DNA of 64,000 nucleotides from Tricholomella constricta (taxonomy: Eukaryota; Basidiomycota; Agaricomycetes; Agaricales; Lyophyllaceae): positions 248,001-312,000 of the forward strand of contig JAACJP010000030.1 of NCBI GenBank assembly GCA_013368375.1, written 5' to 3'. Numbering within the stretch: position 1 is the stretch's first letter; each line of letters opens with the position of its first letter. A program made the position numbers and the translations under genes. Under the pieces are notes generated by a model, which saw only the letters and a list, made by a program, of their open reading frames with translations, did no database searches and was not told the DNA's origin. Shown one piece after another: positions 37,327-47,739 of this stretch.

Positions 37327-38583
37327 ATGGACCCCTCCCTCTATAAATCCGTGACTACACGTCGTAGCCTCAAGTATAGCTACTACTTATCTGCACCAAC
37401 TGGAGGCAAACCCGTCCTTCTCTTCGTCCATGGTTTCCCCGACACATCTAATGACTGGAGGTATCAAGTGGCATTCTTCAAAGCCCAGGGTTACGGCCTC
37501 ATCGTTCCCGATATGCTCGGGTACGGCGGGACGGACAAACCCACTGATTACACTCAGTATACGCTGAGCTTGATGAGCCAGGATGTCATCGACATCCTTG
37601 ATGCTGAGAAGGTGGAGAAGGCGGTTGCTGTCGGCCACGATTGGTAGGTCGACGCGAGCCCTGTCCTGTTCGACAGCATTGAATTGACTCGCGGTTTTGG
37701 GACTCAGGGGCAGCATCCTCGTGAGCCGCCTGGCCAACTACCACCCCGATCGGTTCATCGCATTTGCGTTCCTCGGAGGTTACGCCCCGCCTAGCGAGAC
37801 TAAGTACGAGGACATACTCGCATATGCAAGTTTCCATGTTCAATGTGCTCAATATAATCGAGACTTGACACCTGCCTACAGACCAAACAGCGCGTTGGAT
37901 ATGAGGTTTTTGGCTACTGGTCTTATTTCGCTGAGGAAGGTGCACACAAGGGCATCGAAAAGAATGTATGCTGCCTCCTTCCTGGCGTATCGTAGCACTC
38001 GCAACTCACAAGTCATAGTTCGACTCCTTCTATAGCCTGCTTTTGGCGGAAGATCCAAAGCTTTGGCTTTCGCATGTCGCGCCGACCGGAGCATTGAAGG
38101 CTTGGGTCGAGGCTGACAAGAGGACGCCTACCGCACCGTACCTTTCCGAGGAGGTATGTACTCAGAACTGTTCCTTGAATGTCGAAAGTCATTACAGATC
38201 TGCAGGAAGTGAAACTTCAGATGGAGGCCCTCCTTCGTGGTGGCCTAGAGGGTCCGCTGTGTTGGTACAAGGTAAGGGTCTCCGGCCTCGATATCGAGGA
38301 TGGCAAGAGTAAGTAGTAACTCTCCCGAAGCCGCCGTTTCTCTGAGCTGAACTGTGGGCGCCGGGCAGGGATCACGCCAGAGAGCTATTTCATCCAGAAA
38401 CCGGTATTCTTCGGTGGTGCCACGCAAGACTGTGTCTCCCTCCTTGCTTTGAGCAAAATCGTCGTTGAGCAGTACACCAAAGGCCCGTTGACTGTAAAGG
38501 AGTACGAGACAGGTCACTGGATCATGTGGCAAGCTAAGGACAAGCTGAATCAGGATCTGTTGGAGTGGTTCCAGACGTTGTGA
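37327..38583 (+). CDS. Epoxide hydrolase-like alpha/beta hydrolase, paralogue 2
   Basis: Same six-exon layout and about 324 aa as its neighbours, with very high identity throughout. HGFP, GYGGTDKP, GHDWGS, the YWSYF lid segment and the C-terminal GHW are all kept. Differences include YLSAPTG for YFVAPTG near residue 22, FLGGYAPP with one residue fewer than FLAAGYAPP, and KRITPES for KGIAPES at the last intron. Intron 2 begins GCAAGT (37826-37827), as in paralogue 1. The promoter is closest to that of paralogue 3, while the GC donor is shared with paralogue 1, so different parts may have different histories through gene conversion or stepwise duplication. Confidence 0.9.
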
Positions 38584-39141
38584 TAACACCAGCGAAGGAC
38601 ATCCACACTGTAATTTTGCAATGAAATTACTGGAAGGCTGTAGAATGCGAACGCACTGTAGACTGTCTAATTTAGACCAGCGTAGCATAGACAGAGATAA
38701 ACTGGAAATTGCAGCGATGTCCAAATCGTCCTCGCTAAGATTTGGAAATTATTCTCTTGGCTGTTTGCTGTAATCACTCATTTTGGAACTACGAGTGAAC
38801 GCTCAGTGGACCCTCCACGTTAGATCCAGACTCCATATGCATTTTGAACGATGTCTTCAAAATCCTTTTTTGGAGTTTGGTACCGAGACTAACTCGCATG
38901 GACGAGTTTTTGGTAGTCCAAATTGTACATCTGATTCTGAAGGTCAATTTTTGGTCCCGAGACCACTTGTAAAATCTAATCCCTCTATACTTACAGCGTT
39001 CTGAATGACTCCGATGCCGTATCAAAACCCGGCTTCGTCGGCACTTTACCCTCGAGCCTTGTTCATCGCCCTCGGGCTTAATCGTGATGCAAGGCCTTTA
39101 AGAGAAGGAGCTTGCCACGAATTCACTTCCCTATTTCCAAT
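38584..39141. other. Spacer between hydrolase paralogues 2 and 3
   Basis: The 3' flank of paralogue 2 lacks the hairpin found after paralogue 3 but keeps the bases just outside it (GCGAACGCACTGT at about 38648). The duplicated promoter region follows from about 38880. Confidence 0.5.
39083..39120 (+). promoter_or_regulatory. Conserved core promoter block, paralogue 3
   Basis: Third copy of the CCTTTAAGAGAAGGAGCTTG block, about 22 bp before the ATG. Confidence 0.5.
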
Positions 39142-40406
39142 ATGGATCCCTCTCTCTATAAATCCGTGACCACGCGTCGTAGCCTCAAGTATAGCTACTA
39201 CTTCGTTGCGCCAACTGGACGCAAACCTGTCCTTCTTTTCGTTCATGGTTTCCCCAGCACATCTAACAACTGGAGGTATCAAGTGGCATTCTTCAAAGCC
39301 CAGGGTTACGGCCTCATCGTTCCCGATATGCTCGGGTACGGTGGGACGGACAAACCCACTGATTACGCTCAGTATACGCTGAGTTCGATGAGCCAAGATG
39401 TCATCGACATCCTTGATGCTGAGAAGGTGGAGAAGGCGGTTGCGGTCGGCCATGATTGGTAGGTCGACGCGAGCCCTGTTCTGGTCGTCAGCATCGAATT
39501 GACTCGCAGTATCGGGACTCAGGGGCAGCATCCTCGTTGGCCGCCTGGCCAACTATCACCCCGATCGGTTCATCGCATTTGCTTTCCTCGCTGAAGGTTA
39601 CGCCGTGCCTAACATCAAGTTCGAGGATCTACTCGCATATGTAAGTTTCTGTTTTCGATGTGCTCAATATAATCGAGACTTGACACCTGCCTACAGAGCA
39701 AACAGCGCGCCGGATATGAGCTTTTCGGCTACTGGTCTTATTTCGCTGAGGAAGATGCACACAAGAGCATTGAAAAGAATGTAAGCTGCTTCTTTGGTGC
39801 ACTGTAGTATTCGCAACTCACAGGTCATAGTTCGACTCCTTCTACAGCCTGCTTTTGGCAGAGGATCCAAAGCTCTGGCTTTCCCATGTCGCGCCGACCG
39901 GAGCATTTAAGGCTTGGGTCGAGGCTGACAAGAGGACACCTACCGTATCGTGCCTTTCCGAGGAGGTATGTACTAAGAATCGTTCCTTGGACGTCGAAGG
40001 TCATTAAAGGTTCTGCTGATCTGCAGGAAGTAAAACTTCAGTCGGAGGCCCTCCTTCGGGGTGGCCTAGAGGGTCCGCTGTGTTGGTACAAGATCAGGGT
40101 CTCCTGCCTCGACATCGAGGATGGCAAGGGTAAGTAGTAACTCTCCCGAAGCCGCCGCCGTTTCTCTGAGCTGAACCGTGTGCGCCGGCAGGGATTGCGC
40201 CAGAGAGTTATTTCATCCAGAAACCGGTATTCTTCGGTGGTGCCACGCAAGACTGCGTCTCCCTTCTTGCTTTGAACAAGATCGTCATTGAGCAGTACAC
40301 CAAAGGCCCGTTGACCGTAAAGGAGTATGAGACTGGTCACTGGATCATGTGGCAAGCTAAGGACAAGTTGAATCAGGATCTGTTGGAGTGGTTCCAGACG
40401 TTGTGA
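39142..40406 (+). CDS. Epoxide hydrolase-like alpha/beta hydrolase, paralogue 3
   Basis: Same exon layout as paralogues 1 and 2 with all catalytic motifs present (HGFP, GHDWGS, YELFGYWSYF, GHW). It differs in the segment after the nucleophile elbow, reading FLAEGYAVPNIKFEDLLAY, near the substrate-binding lid, so its substrate range may differ. Intron 2 begins with a standard GTAAGT (39641), unlike the GC donors of the other two. A foldback sequence lies about 70 bp after the stop. Intact frame. Confidence 0.9.
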
Positions 40407-40477
40407 TGACACTAACGAAGGACATGTATACTGTAATTTTGGAATGAAATTGCTGGAAGGCTGTAAAATGCGTCCGT

Positions 40478-40522
40478 TTCGCGTGGTTAATCGATGGCAA
40501 TACCATTGATCGACCACGCGAA
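40478..40522. repeat. Foldback (hairpin) after hydrolase paralogue 3
   Basis: Two 22-nt arms starting TTCGCGTGGTTAATCGATGG face each other almost without a loop, with about four mismatches. Paralogue 1 keeps only the left arm and paralogue 2 lacks the block. Confidence 0.6.
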
Positions 40523-40633
40523 CGCACTGTTTGATCGAGCGTCCGAAGATGGCACGAGTGATTCGAAAATTGCAGATCATCAACCAGTTACTTCAAGGCA
40601 CCGCTCAGGCTTACGCACATTATACCAATATCA

Positions 40634-41292
40634 ATGGATACACCCTGGGACGAAGGTCGTGACACCGACACCGCCTGGAAGGATGTTAGAGAGGCCGAAT
40701 GGGCGAAGATGTCGAATGAGTTCACTAATGTGCGCCGATCCGCGTAGCGATATATCTCAACCCCTGATCTTACGCCCTCGCCGCCTAGGTTGGCTACCGC
40801 GAGGGAATCACAGCAGGAAAAGAAGCCGCTGTGCAAGAAGGGTTCGACAGGGGGTTCGAGGACGTCGGTGCGCCGCTGGGACGAGATATCGGCCTCATAA
40901 GAGGACGATCGTCTGCGATCCTGTCGTTCCTGATCTCCACTTCGCCAACCGCACTTAATGTGGCCGACGATGAGAAGGAGGTGCTGGTGCTGGAGGCTCG
41001 CGAGATTGTATCGCAATTGGGAAATATCCGATACTCAGATATCGAGCCGCGCGATCTGGAGGCGGAGCAGCATGCGCGGGAGCATCTGGAGACGGAGGGG
41101 CAGGAGATGGAGGTAAATGAGGATCTTGAGAAGAAGAAACAGATGGAGGGTGTTGAGGATATGTTGGCAAAGATGTCGGCGGGCGAGAATGTCGAGGGGC
41201 CGGGGAGGCCGACGGTGGAGGATGTAGTGAAGCTGAAGGCGCGGCTGCGGGCGTTGAGCTCGCGCCTTGGATTTGGGATTGACAATTGCTGA
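40634..41292 (+). CDS. YAE1-like protein (deca-GX3 motif)
   Basis: Two exons (40634-40729, 40789-41292) sum to 600 nt, giving 199 aa. The N-terminus carries the Yae1/Lto1 signature of Gly every fourth residue: VGYREGITAGKEAAVQEGFD followed by RGFEDVGAPLGRDIGLIRG. In yeast the Yae1-Lto1 complex recruits the iron-sulfur protein Rli1/ABCE1 for cluster insertion, linking it to ribosome recycling. The remainder is acidic and helical. The exon junction falls directly before the first Gly of the motif. The ATG at 40634 is chosen because the short first exon (MDTPWDEG...) leads into the motif in frame. Confidence 0.85.
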
Positions 41293-42015
41293 TGTTGTCC
41301 CTTGGGAGCTCGAGGAGATTTGGGCAGATCGTATTATTCAATCTCTGCGAGAAGGTTTTTATCTGCTCTGTCAAACGTACGAGATTTACACTGATATTAT
41401 AGCTCCCTACAGATTCTAAGCAGCCCGACGTGATAGACACTTTCCCAACGTCTGAACCTCTACAAACGGAGTCGCCTCAAGTCTTCGACGACTCTATCAC
41501 TTCGAGCAGAGGTGACGCCCCATACAGGTTTGTCGTTGGATTTCTGTCAGGAGGACAGCTTCACAGGGATTGAATTTGAAAGTTAGCTTGTGCTATGGAA
41601 GGTCAAAGGAGAAGGCTTATAGATAGAACGCATACAAATTCCAGACTTTGCATAGGCGCAGGTCACCTTTACGGTTCTGTAGAAGGCAGTCATGCGCTTC
41701 ATTTGATAAACATCTGCATATGCACGTCGATGTCCGAGCGCCGACCTGGCATATTGATCAAATTTGTGACCAAAAGTGAGAGGCATGAGGTGCAGGAGCA
41801 GATTAACAGCATCGGCGGTCACGTATTCCTGTGTAGATGAGCTTTGACAAGACGTGGAGGGACGAGGTGGCAGGTGTGCGCTTGACGAATTTCAGGCCCT
41901 CTTGGTGGATAAATTGAACATATGGCACTAATACACATTGTCAAGGGTATCTGTAGGAGAAGAATATATATAGTGATGCATGCTTGAAGAGGACGCGACA
42001 TCTCGCCAAGGCACA
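41293..42015. other. Region between convergent YAE1-like and TFIIE beta genes
   Basis: Immediately after the YAE1 stop, the next frame reads DVVPWELEEIWADRIIQSLR. With two plausible introns (41351-41408 and about 41529-41587) it could continue through DSKQPDVIDTFPTSEP and LCYGRSKEKAYR to a stop near 41633. This looks protein-like but has no identified start or family. Confidence 0.3.
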
Positions 42016-43201
42016 TTACTTTCCAGGAGCAGCATAATCGCGCGAAAGATCGATCTCGCCTTTCATGTGCGTATTCGTAATCCGCACCTGGCGCTGCCGA
42101 GGCGCACCGCCGCGTTTGCCTTTCTTCTTTGTCGTCGGGGCTTTGGGTGCGGGCGCCTCCGCGTTCGTAACCTGCAGACCCTCTGTATCGACAAAGTTCA
42201 GCAGCCCCGGGGTGGACGAGAACGAGGAAGGGCGATGTACCTGAAGCAAGTTGTCTCAAGAGGTCAACGTCATTAGGAACCTTCAACGAGTGCCACAGGT
42301 CGTTGAACTCTGATTCCAGGACGTCAGCGAGTGTCCTCGTAATGCATAGGTAGCGCCGCCCCCCGTTCACCCCCTGAGATTGAATGATGTGGTACACGCA
42401 CCTTTCTCTACCGGTACACCTCCGATTTCCTCTGTTGGCTTGATCTCGTTCCAGAAGACCATGCGTAACTGACCATCCTTAACCGTCCGCGTCACTAAGA
42501 CTTCGCCTTCCTTTTCCAACTCTTCTATGGCAGCAGGCGCCTCTTTCCACGACTCCTTCAGCGCACGAACGGAGATGCCCCCGCCTTTCCGAGTTTGCCG
42601 TTGAATTTCTGTCAGAAGAGCGGCTTTATTCCGGAAGTTGAACTCGTGCTGTGGATGGTCAGGAGGCAAGCATCAGATTAAGGAAACAAAAATGCAAACC
42701 TTGTACGAGTAGAGGTCGGTTTTTGGGTCCCATGCGATACGGTCGTGAGCTTTGAACTTTTCAAGGAGAATGTGGTCTGTATCTAGCGGTGTACTTGTGA
42801 CAATAGCGATGTCCTGCAGTCGCATTGGATTATGGGTGGACTGAATGCACGGGCGTAACCTATCAGCACAGGATCCTTCGGATAGCTTTTGTGGTCTGCT
42901 CACCTTAAGATGATTGACCGCATACACCAGCTGTGTGTTAATATTCATCCCAGTCCCAGTATCCGCCGGCTGCGAGTAGACGATATCTGTTATGAGCATC
43001 AATGCAGGCCGTCGTTGCGACCGACAACCTATCCATACTCGTTTTTGGCCGTTTCTTTTTAGGCGAGGAGGACGCCTCTGGGGTGGGGGGCGCCGCCGCT
43101 GCCTGGGGCTCCGGCGCGGGCGGTTGGGAGTGCCATGAAGTATAGTCTTGCCTTTTGAGCACAGATTTGAAGGCTGCGGAATCCTTCGCGAGCTTCGACA
43201 T
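42016..43201 (-). CDS. TFA2: Transcription initiation factor IIE, beta subunit
   Basis: Beta subunit of TFIIE, which helps recruit and regulate TFIIH at RNA polymerase II promoters. The start codon at 43201 gives MSKLAKDSAAFKSVLKRQ. A Pro/Ala-rich linker with SPKKKRPK follows, then the first winged helix (NINTQLVYAVNHLK ... ILLEKFKAHDRIAWD). The second follows (HEFNFRNKAALLTEIQRQTR, GGGISVRALKESWKEA, VTRTVKDGQLRMVFWNE). The C-terminus has EFNDLWHSLKVPNDVDLLRQL, EGLQVTNAEAP and the highly conserved VRITNTHMKGEIDLSRDY. Several introns are needed and all keep frame. The gene is divergent from the next one, with only 24 bp between start codons. Confidence 0.93.
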
Positions 43202-43225
43202 AGTGGCTGGTAAAGAGCCGACACA

Positions 43226-44786
43226 ATGCGAGTCACGGTTAACAGTGTCACGCCTTATGCAACTCCCATGTCTCGAAACGATGCACAGGTATCGTATCCC
43301 TTTATTGCTATAATTGCTAGCTAATTTATAGTACTTGGCCCATTTTTAACAGGAAGGCCCGGCGAGCAAGCGTCGGCGGGTGATGGAGCTGCCTGATGGC
43401 TTCGCAAAACGCAATCCTGTGGATGTCATTTCAAAGGCCAATATTCAAGTTCCCAAATTCACGTCGGCATTCGATGAACCTGCTCAGCCCATTCAGCAGA
43501 AACCCAACTCCAAGTCCAAAGTCGCTAGACTACCTTACGCTTTCGAAATTTCTTCGAAATCGCAGCTCAAGAAGCCAGTGTCCAAGACGAACCTGAGGCA
43601 ACTACCGGTGCCCATTATTCCTTTGCCCCCGAAGGAAAAGGAGAAGAATCGGTTACCGGCCTTTCGAATTGTCCCCCCTCCAGATCCTCGAATTGCTGTA
43701 CAAGCCGAACTCTCGTCCACCACGACACCAGCCTTACAGCTACGACCTCCACCGCTTCCGCCGCCCCCGCGGAATGCCGCGTCATCCAAATCTGGTGTAC
43801 CCTTAAAGAGTTTATCAGCACCGACGATATTCGCGCCCACTGAGACCTCGCCGGATGACTCCATGCGCACGATATCGACCACGGACATTGCCCTTGCGAC
43901 CGATCTATTCACGGACAGCGGCGCGGCCGAGCTGGCGCATATATTTTTACGTGATCAGCACCCAGAAATTGCTGCCTCTAATAAGGAGGAGCATATGGAA
44001 TGGAACATTGGGATGAGCCCCCAGAAAGGCGCGAAATTTGTTAAAGGAAAAGGTAAGGAGACCAAGTTCGTCAAGTGAGTTGCCGAAGTTTACCGATTTT
44101 GGGTTCCCCGCTCACCGCACACATCATTATGAAGGGGTGGTATGGCGGAACGTGTAAGGGAAGTCATGGCACGCTCGCATACCTCCCTTGCGCTGTGGCA
44201 TAAGGAGACTGAGCTCAAGCTTGCGTCTTCTTCTTCCTCGTCTCGCCGTCTCAATCCAGATATTCGTCTGCGCATCGTTAAGATCGTCGACTCACCTGCT
44301 GGAGCGAAGTCCAGTTCGCCTCGCAAACCTTCCTTTTCGGCCTCAGCTGGGGTGTCTCCAGGCGTTGCTTTCTGCCATATCGTCTCTAGTCCTCCCGTCA
44401 AGCACCCCCATCTTGTCCGTGTATCAAGCCGGACACGAGAAGAACAGCGCCACCTTGTCGTCCTTTCATTTCCTACTACAGCGCCACCGCGTCTTAGAGG
44501 CCAGAAAGGAATATACGTCCGCAACCCGGAAGATTTTGTTCTCGGTCGGGAGGTGTGCGTCTGGGAGCCCTGGCTTGAAGTTTCCCTGACGTCTCAGTCA
44601 CCTTCCGTGGATAATACTTCATCTTTGAATGTTGACCAGGAGCTCGTGGAACTGTCAGTTGCTCCGTTTCCCACTCTTCCCTCGACGTTCCCGCGCTCAT
44701 CTCCGTCACCGGTCTCGAACGAGGATAGTAATTTACACATTGCTGATACGGTCTTGCTGTGCTCGCGATTTGTAATCCTGCCATGA
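43226..44786 (+). CDS. Hypothetical protein divergent from TFIIE beta
   Basis: Three exons (43226-43288, 43353-44074, 44135-44786) sum to 1,437 nt, giving 478 aa. Residues 1-230 are Pro/Ser/Lys-rich and mostly disordered, ending in KGAKFVKGKGKETKFVK. Residues from about 245 are more ordered: MAERVREVMARSHTSLALWH (helical), RIVKIVDSPAG, VAFCHIV, and a beta-rich stretch GIYVRNPEDFVLGREVCVWEPWLEV that could be an OB-like or barrel fold. The last part ends DTVLLCSRFVILP. I do not recognise the family. The ATG at 43226 is in frame with exon 2, but an internal Met at 43384 could be used instead. Confidence 0.7.
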
Positions 44787-45212
44787 TGTTGCTTGACAAA
44801 GATGGATCGTTTCGTCATTCTGACTGTATCCCTAGTATCTGTTGTACTTTTGCTGCTTTACCTTCCCGTAATGTACTCCACCTACCTAGAAGCCACAACA
44901 TGCTCCATGCCTCGCTCATTCCCTGCCGATACATACTATCATGGCTCGTCCAATCTCAATCAGACTGACATGATTGTGACGGTTTCTCATCTCTTTGCTC
45001 AAACGACCACTGTCTCATCGTGCTGAGCATCTGAGGCTTGTTGAAATGACCATGTCTATCTACGTAAAGGCAGAGACAGCTATCAGTATTCCCCATCAGA
45101 CAATGGCCTGTGAAACTGCTCCAGCGCTCTTTTGGTCAGTGGCAATGTTGCTGTTCAGTTTCGTCCTAAATAAAAAGTTCGTACAAAGCCTGAGTGAGAA
45201 CGCAGAATAAAC
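44787..45212. other. 3' flanks of convergent genes
   Basis: Between the hypothetical gene (plus) and the small secreted protein (minus). No further gene seen. Confidence 0.5.
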
Positions 45213-45952
45213 TCACTGCTGCGATGCCAGCTTGGCTTCCAGATCAGCAGAATCCTTGCCAGCGGCTTTTGCTTTTGCGATCTGCGCCGCGAATATCAGC
45301 GAATACGATGATTGTTGGGAAGCCTGCATGGACCGACCTTGATGTTAAGCACTTGGCAGAACGCGGTGAGCTTCAAGACCTTGTTCTTGATCTTGCCGAC
45401 CTGAAGGGCGGTAGCTTCAGCCCCGGACGCAGCTGCAATGGCAGGGTTGAAGTCGCCGGTCTCAGCAGCCTCAGCCGCCTTCCTCATAGTCTCCATGTCT
45501 TTCTGCAAGCTGGCGTCAATCATTTGAAAACAGTCAGATTCGGAGGAGTCAATTTACAGCAATTTGGTCGTCAAGTATGGCGAGGTCAACATCGTCAAAG
45601 GGGTCTGGGATCATATGAGCGTTGCGGTTCGGATAGGAAGTAGGGTTCCACGCACCGACGAATATGGCATTCGCTTCAGCGGCGGCATTCCCGGCGACAC
45701 CGCCCGATATTTGGAAGTCGGCGTAGCTTGGGGACTTGTTGATACAAGCTTTCAATTTCTGGACATACAGAAGGAGGCTTACTTGAGAAGTTGGAAGCCA
45801 TCAACAACAGCGGCGGCGGCGTTGCCAGTGGAAGCGGCGACAAGCGTGGCAGCAGCAGGTGCAACCGCAGAGGACTTGTGTGGAACTGGCGCGGCAGATA
45901 CGAAGCTAGCCAATGACGAAAAGAAAAGAACGATAGAGGTGATTTGAACCAT
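45213..45952 (-). CDS. Small secreted protein (Agaricomycete SSP family)
   Basis: The start codon at 45952 gives a clear signal peptide (MVQITSIVLFFSSLASFVSA). An Ala-rich pro-region follows, then YADFQISGGVAGNAAAEAN, the family hallmark. The central part has FDDVDLAILDD, and the next exon reads METMRKAAEAAETGDFNPAI. The C-terminus is ATALQVGKIKNKVLKLTAF and a helical AQIAKAKAAGKDSADLEAKL tail. About four exons give roughly 185-190 aa. Proteins with this layout are widespread in wood- and litter-decaying Agaricomycetes. Their function is not established. The exon 1/2 junction is the least certain part of the model. Confidence 0.75.
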
Positions 45953-46428
45953 CTTATGTCGTAAAAAAGTGACAGAATTGGAGTTGGTAGAAGGATTGAA
46001 GAAATGTAAACGGAGCAGGCTAGCTGCGAAGAATGGGACAAGGGTTGACGGAGGAGGGAAGGTTAAAAGGAATGTGATTCGCCGACAAGACTTCAATAGA
46101 GCTCAGTGTCGGGGCGCCTTCCAAAGATATAGGAATGCGGGCCGAGTTCTTTGCCGTTAGGCTTGCGTCAGGTCCAGAATTCCAGAGCGCAGATAATGAG
46201 TATGTAGGCGTTGCATAGCAAATGGATCCCATGAGGTCGTTGTTAGAGCACCTGGCGATAATATACTCATAGAATCAGATCCAAGGTCGGAATTTGTGGG
46301 GGAGAGAGAGATGCTAGCAACCGGAGGCCGTTCATCCGACGTTTATAACGGAATTCGATCAGTGCTGTCTATATCTCCGATATCCGCTCCGATCCGCTTG
46401 CTCAGCCGCCACCTCCTTCGCCAGGCTC
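45953..46428. other. Divergent promoter region (small secreted protein / thioesterase-like gene)
   Basis: Shared upstream region of two divergent genes. No gene recognised inside. Confidence 0.5.
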
Positions 46429-47384
46429 ATGATGCCAGAAATCCATATTCAACAGGCCGCACCCGATGCCTCTCCTCGAGTAAAAACGGCTCCAACAAAG
46501 GCATCTATTCCTACTCCTTTCTCGTACATACCAAGCGACGATGGGACGGACGAGAACCTCCTCATTCTTCTCCATGGTCTAGGTAAGATCGGCCTTTCCA
46601 TCTCGGAGTCATTAGTGTCAATATATTAAACGGTGGCAATTCAATAGGCGATACACATCTTCCGTTCACGAAGCTTGGACGGCAACTAAAGCTGCCTCAA
46701 ACTGCGGTCCTTGCCCTGCGCGCGCCGGAACAGTAGGTGAATGCAAAACATGTAGCTTGTGATCGTGCTCATCGATGTCGAACTAACAGGGTTCCTTTCC
46801 TATATGAAGATTCTTTTCAGTGGTACAACTCCTTCGACGATCTGGGTGAACTGATCGAGCGGCCAAATCCCACTCCTGCGCTGGATCTAATGACGAAAGT
46901 CACGGCATACCTCGTCCAAACTTGTGGCTGGTCGCCACACCAAATCCACCTCTTTGGATTCGCGCAGGGGGGAACCGTCGCGGCTGAGTTTGGCATCAAA
47001 TGGTGGAAAGAGTATCTCGCTGCCCATCACCGCGGGACTGACGCCTCTGCGTCCTTACCCCCACGCACGAATGGAGGGGCTTTCGGGTCGATCGTCTCGA
47101 TCTCGGGGCCACTACTATCGTATCCCACCCTGTCTTTGAAAAACCCTACGCCGGTTCTTCTTGTGCACAATCCACCGCCGGCGGAGACAGCGTTGCCGTC
47201 GGGAGCGATTGCGGCTTACAAGAAGGCGTTTGAGAGTGTTATCGAGAAGACGAGCAAGGAGTCTGGGATGCCATCGTCCAGGGCGGGCTGGGAGCCTATT
47301 ATGCAGTTTTGGAGCAGTCATCTTGGGCGCAGGCAGATTGAGGGGTTGTATGAGGTTATGACTGGGACTGCTTCTGTGCCTTAA
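46429..47384 (+). CDS. Acyl-protein thioesterase/carboxylesterase-fold protein lacking the usual Ser nucleophile
   Basis: Three exons (46429-46582, 46648-46732, 46790-47384) sum to 834 nt, giving 277 aa. It has the alpha/beta-hydrolase layout of the phospholipase/carboxylesterase family (LYPLA/APT type): DENLLILLHGLGDTHLPFTK, LPQTAVLALRAPEQVPF, WYNSFDD, then IHLFGFAQGGTVAAEFGIKW, where active members have G-F-S-Q-G-G. Here Ala replaces the nucleophile Ser. The late region PVLLVHNPPP is followed by no clear GxxD...GH dyad, so Asp and His are also doubtful. It is therefore probably not an active esterase and may be a binding protein. There are tandem start codons at 46429 and 46432. Confidence 0.85.
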
Positions 47385-47635
47385 CATAAAGGCCCTTTTT
47401 TTCCCCCAAGAGATCTGGAAAACCTCCGACCAGGCACTGAGGATGCAAGTCTCGTCAATGGTTGCATTACCGCAAAAATCAGGAGCCTTATAGTGCGGTA
47501 TTCTGTTCACAGCGCACAGATCAAGACGAATTACGGCTGCACGAATTGCGCCATCGCGTCTGGGCCGTACCCTCAGCAGTCCATGTCCAAGAGCAAGTTC
47601 TGATCAAATTCCCAAGTCCGTAAGTAAAGTAAGGT
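47385..47635. other. 3' flank of the thioesterase-like gene
   Basis: Nothing recognised. Confidence 0.5.
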
Positions 47636-47695
47636 AAAGTGTCCATGTCCATGTCCGTATCCGTGTCCATAACCGTGTCCATGTCCATATCACGA
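47636..47695. repeat. Degenerate TGTCCA hexamer repeat
   Basis: About nine tandem copies of TGTCCA and variants (CGTATC, CGTGTC, TAACCG). It borders the larger satellite array. Confidence 0.8.
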
Positions 47696-47739
47696 CTTAG
47701 TCCAAATTCCCTCACAAGCCCCTCGTCCAATCTCCGCTA

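Noticed and set aside
47521..47730. Met-Asp repeat protein frame
   Set aside because: A by-product of the TGTCCA hexamer repeat read on the minus strand; no start context or homologue.
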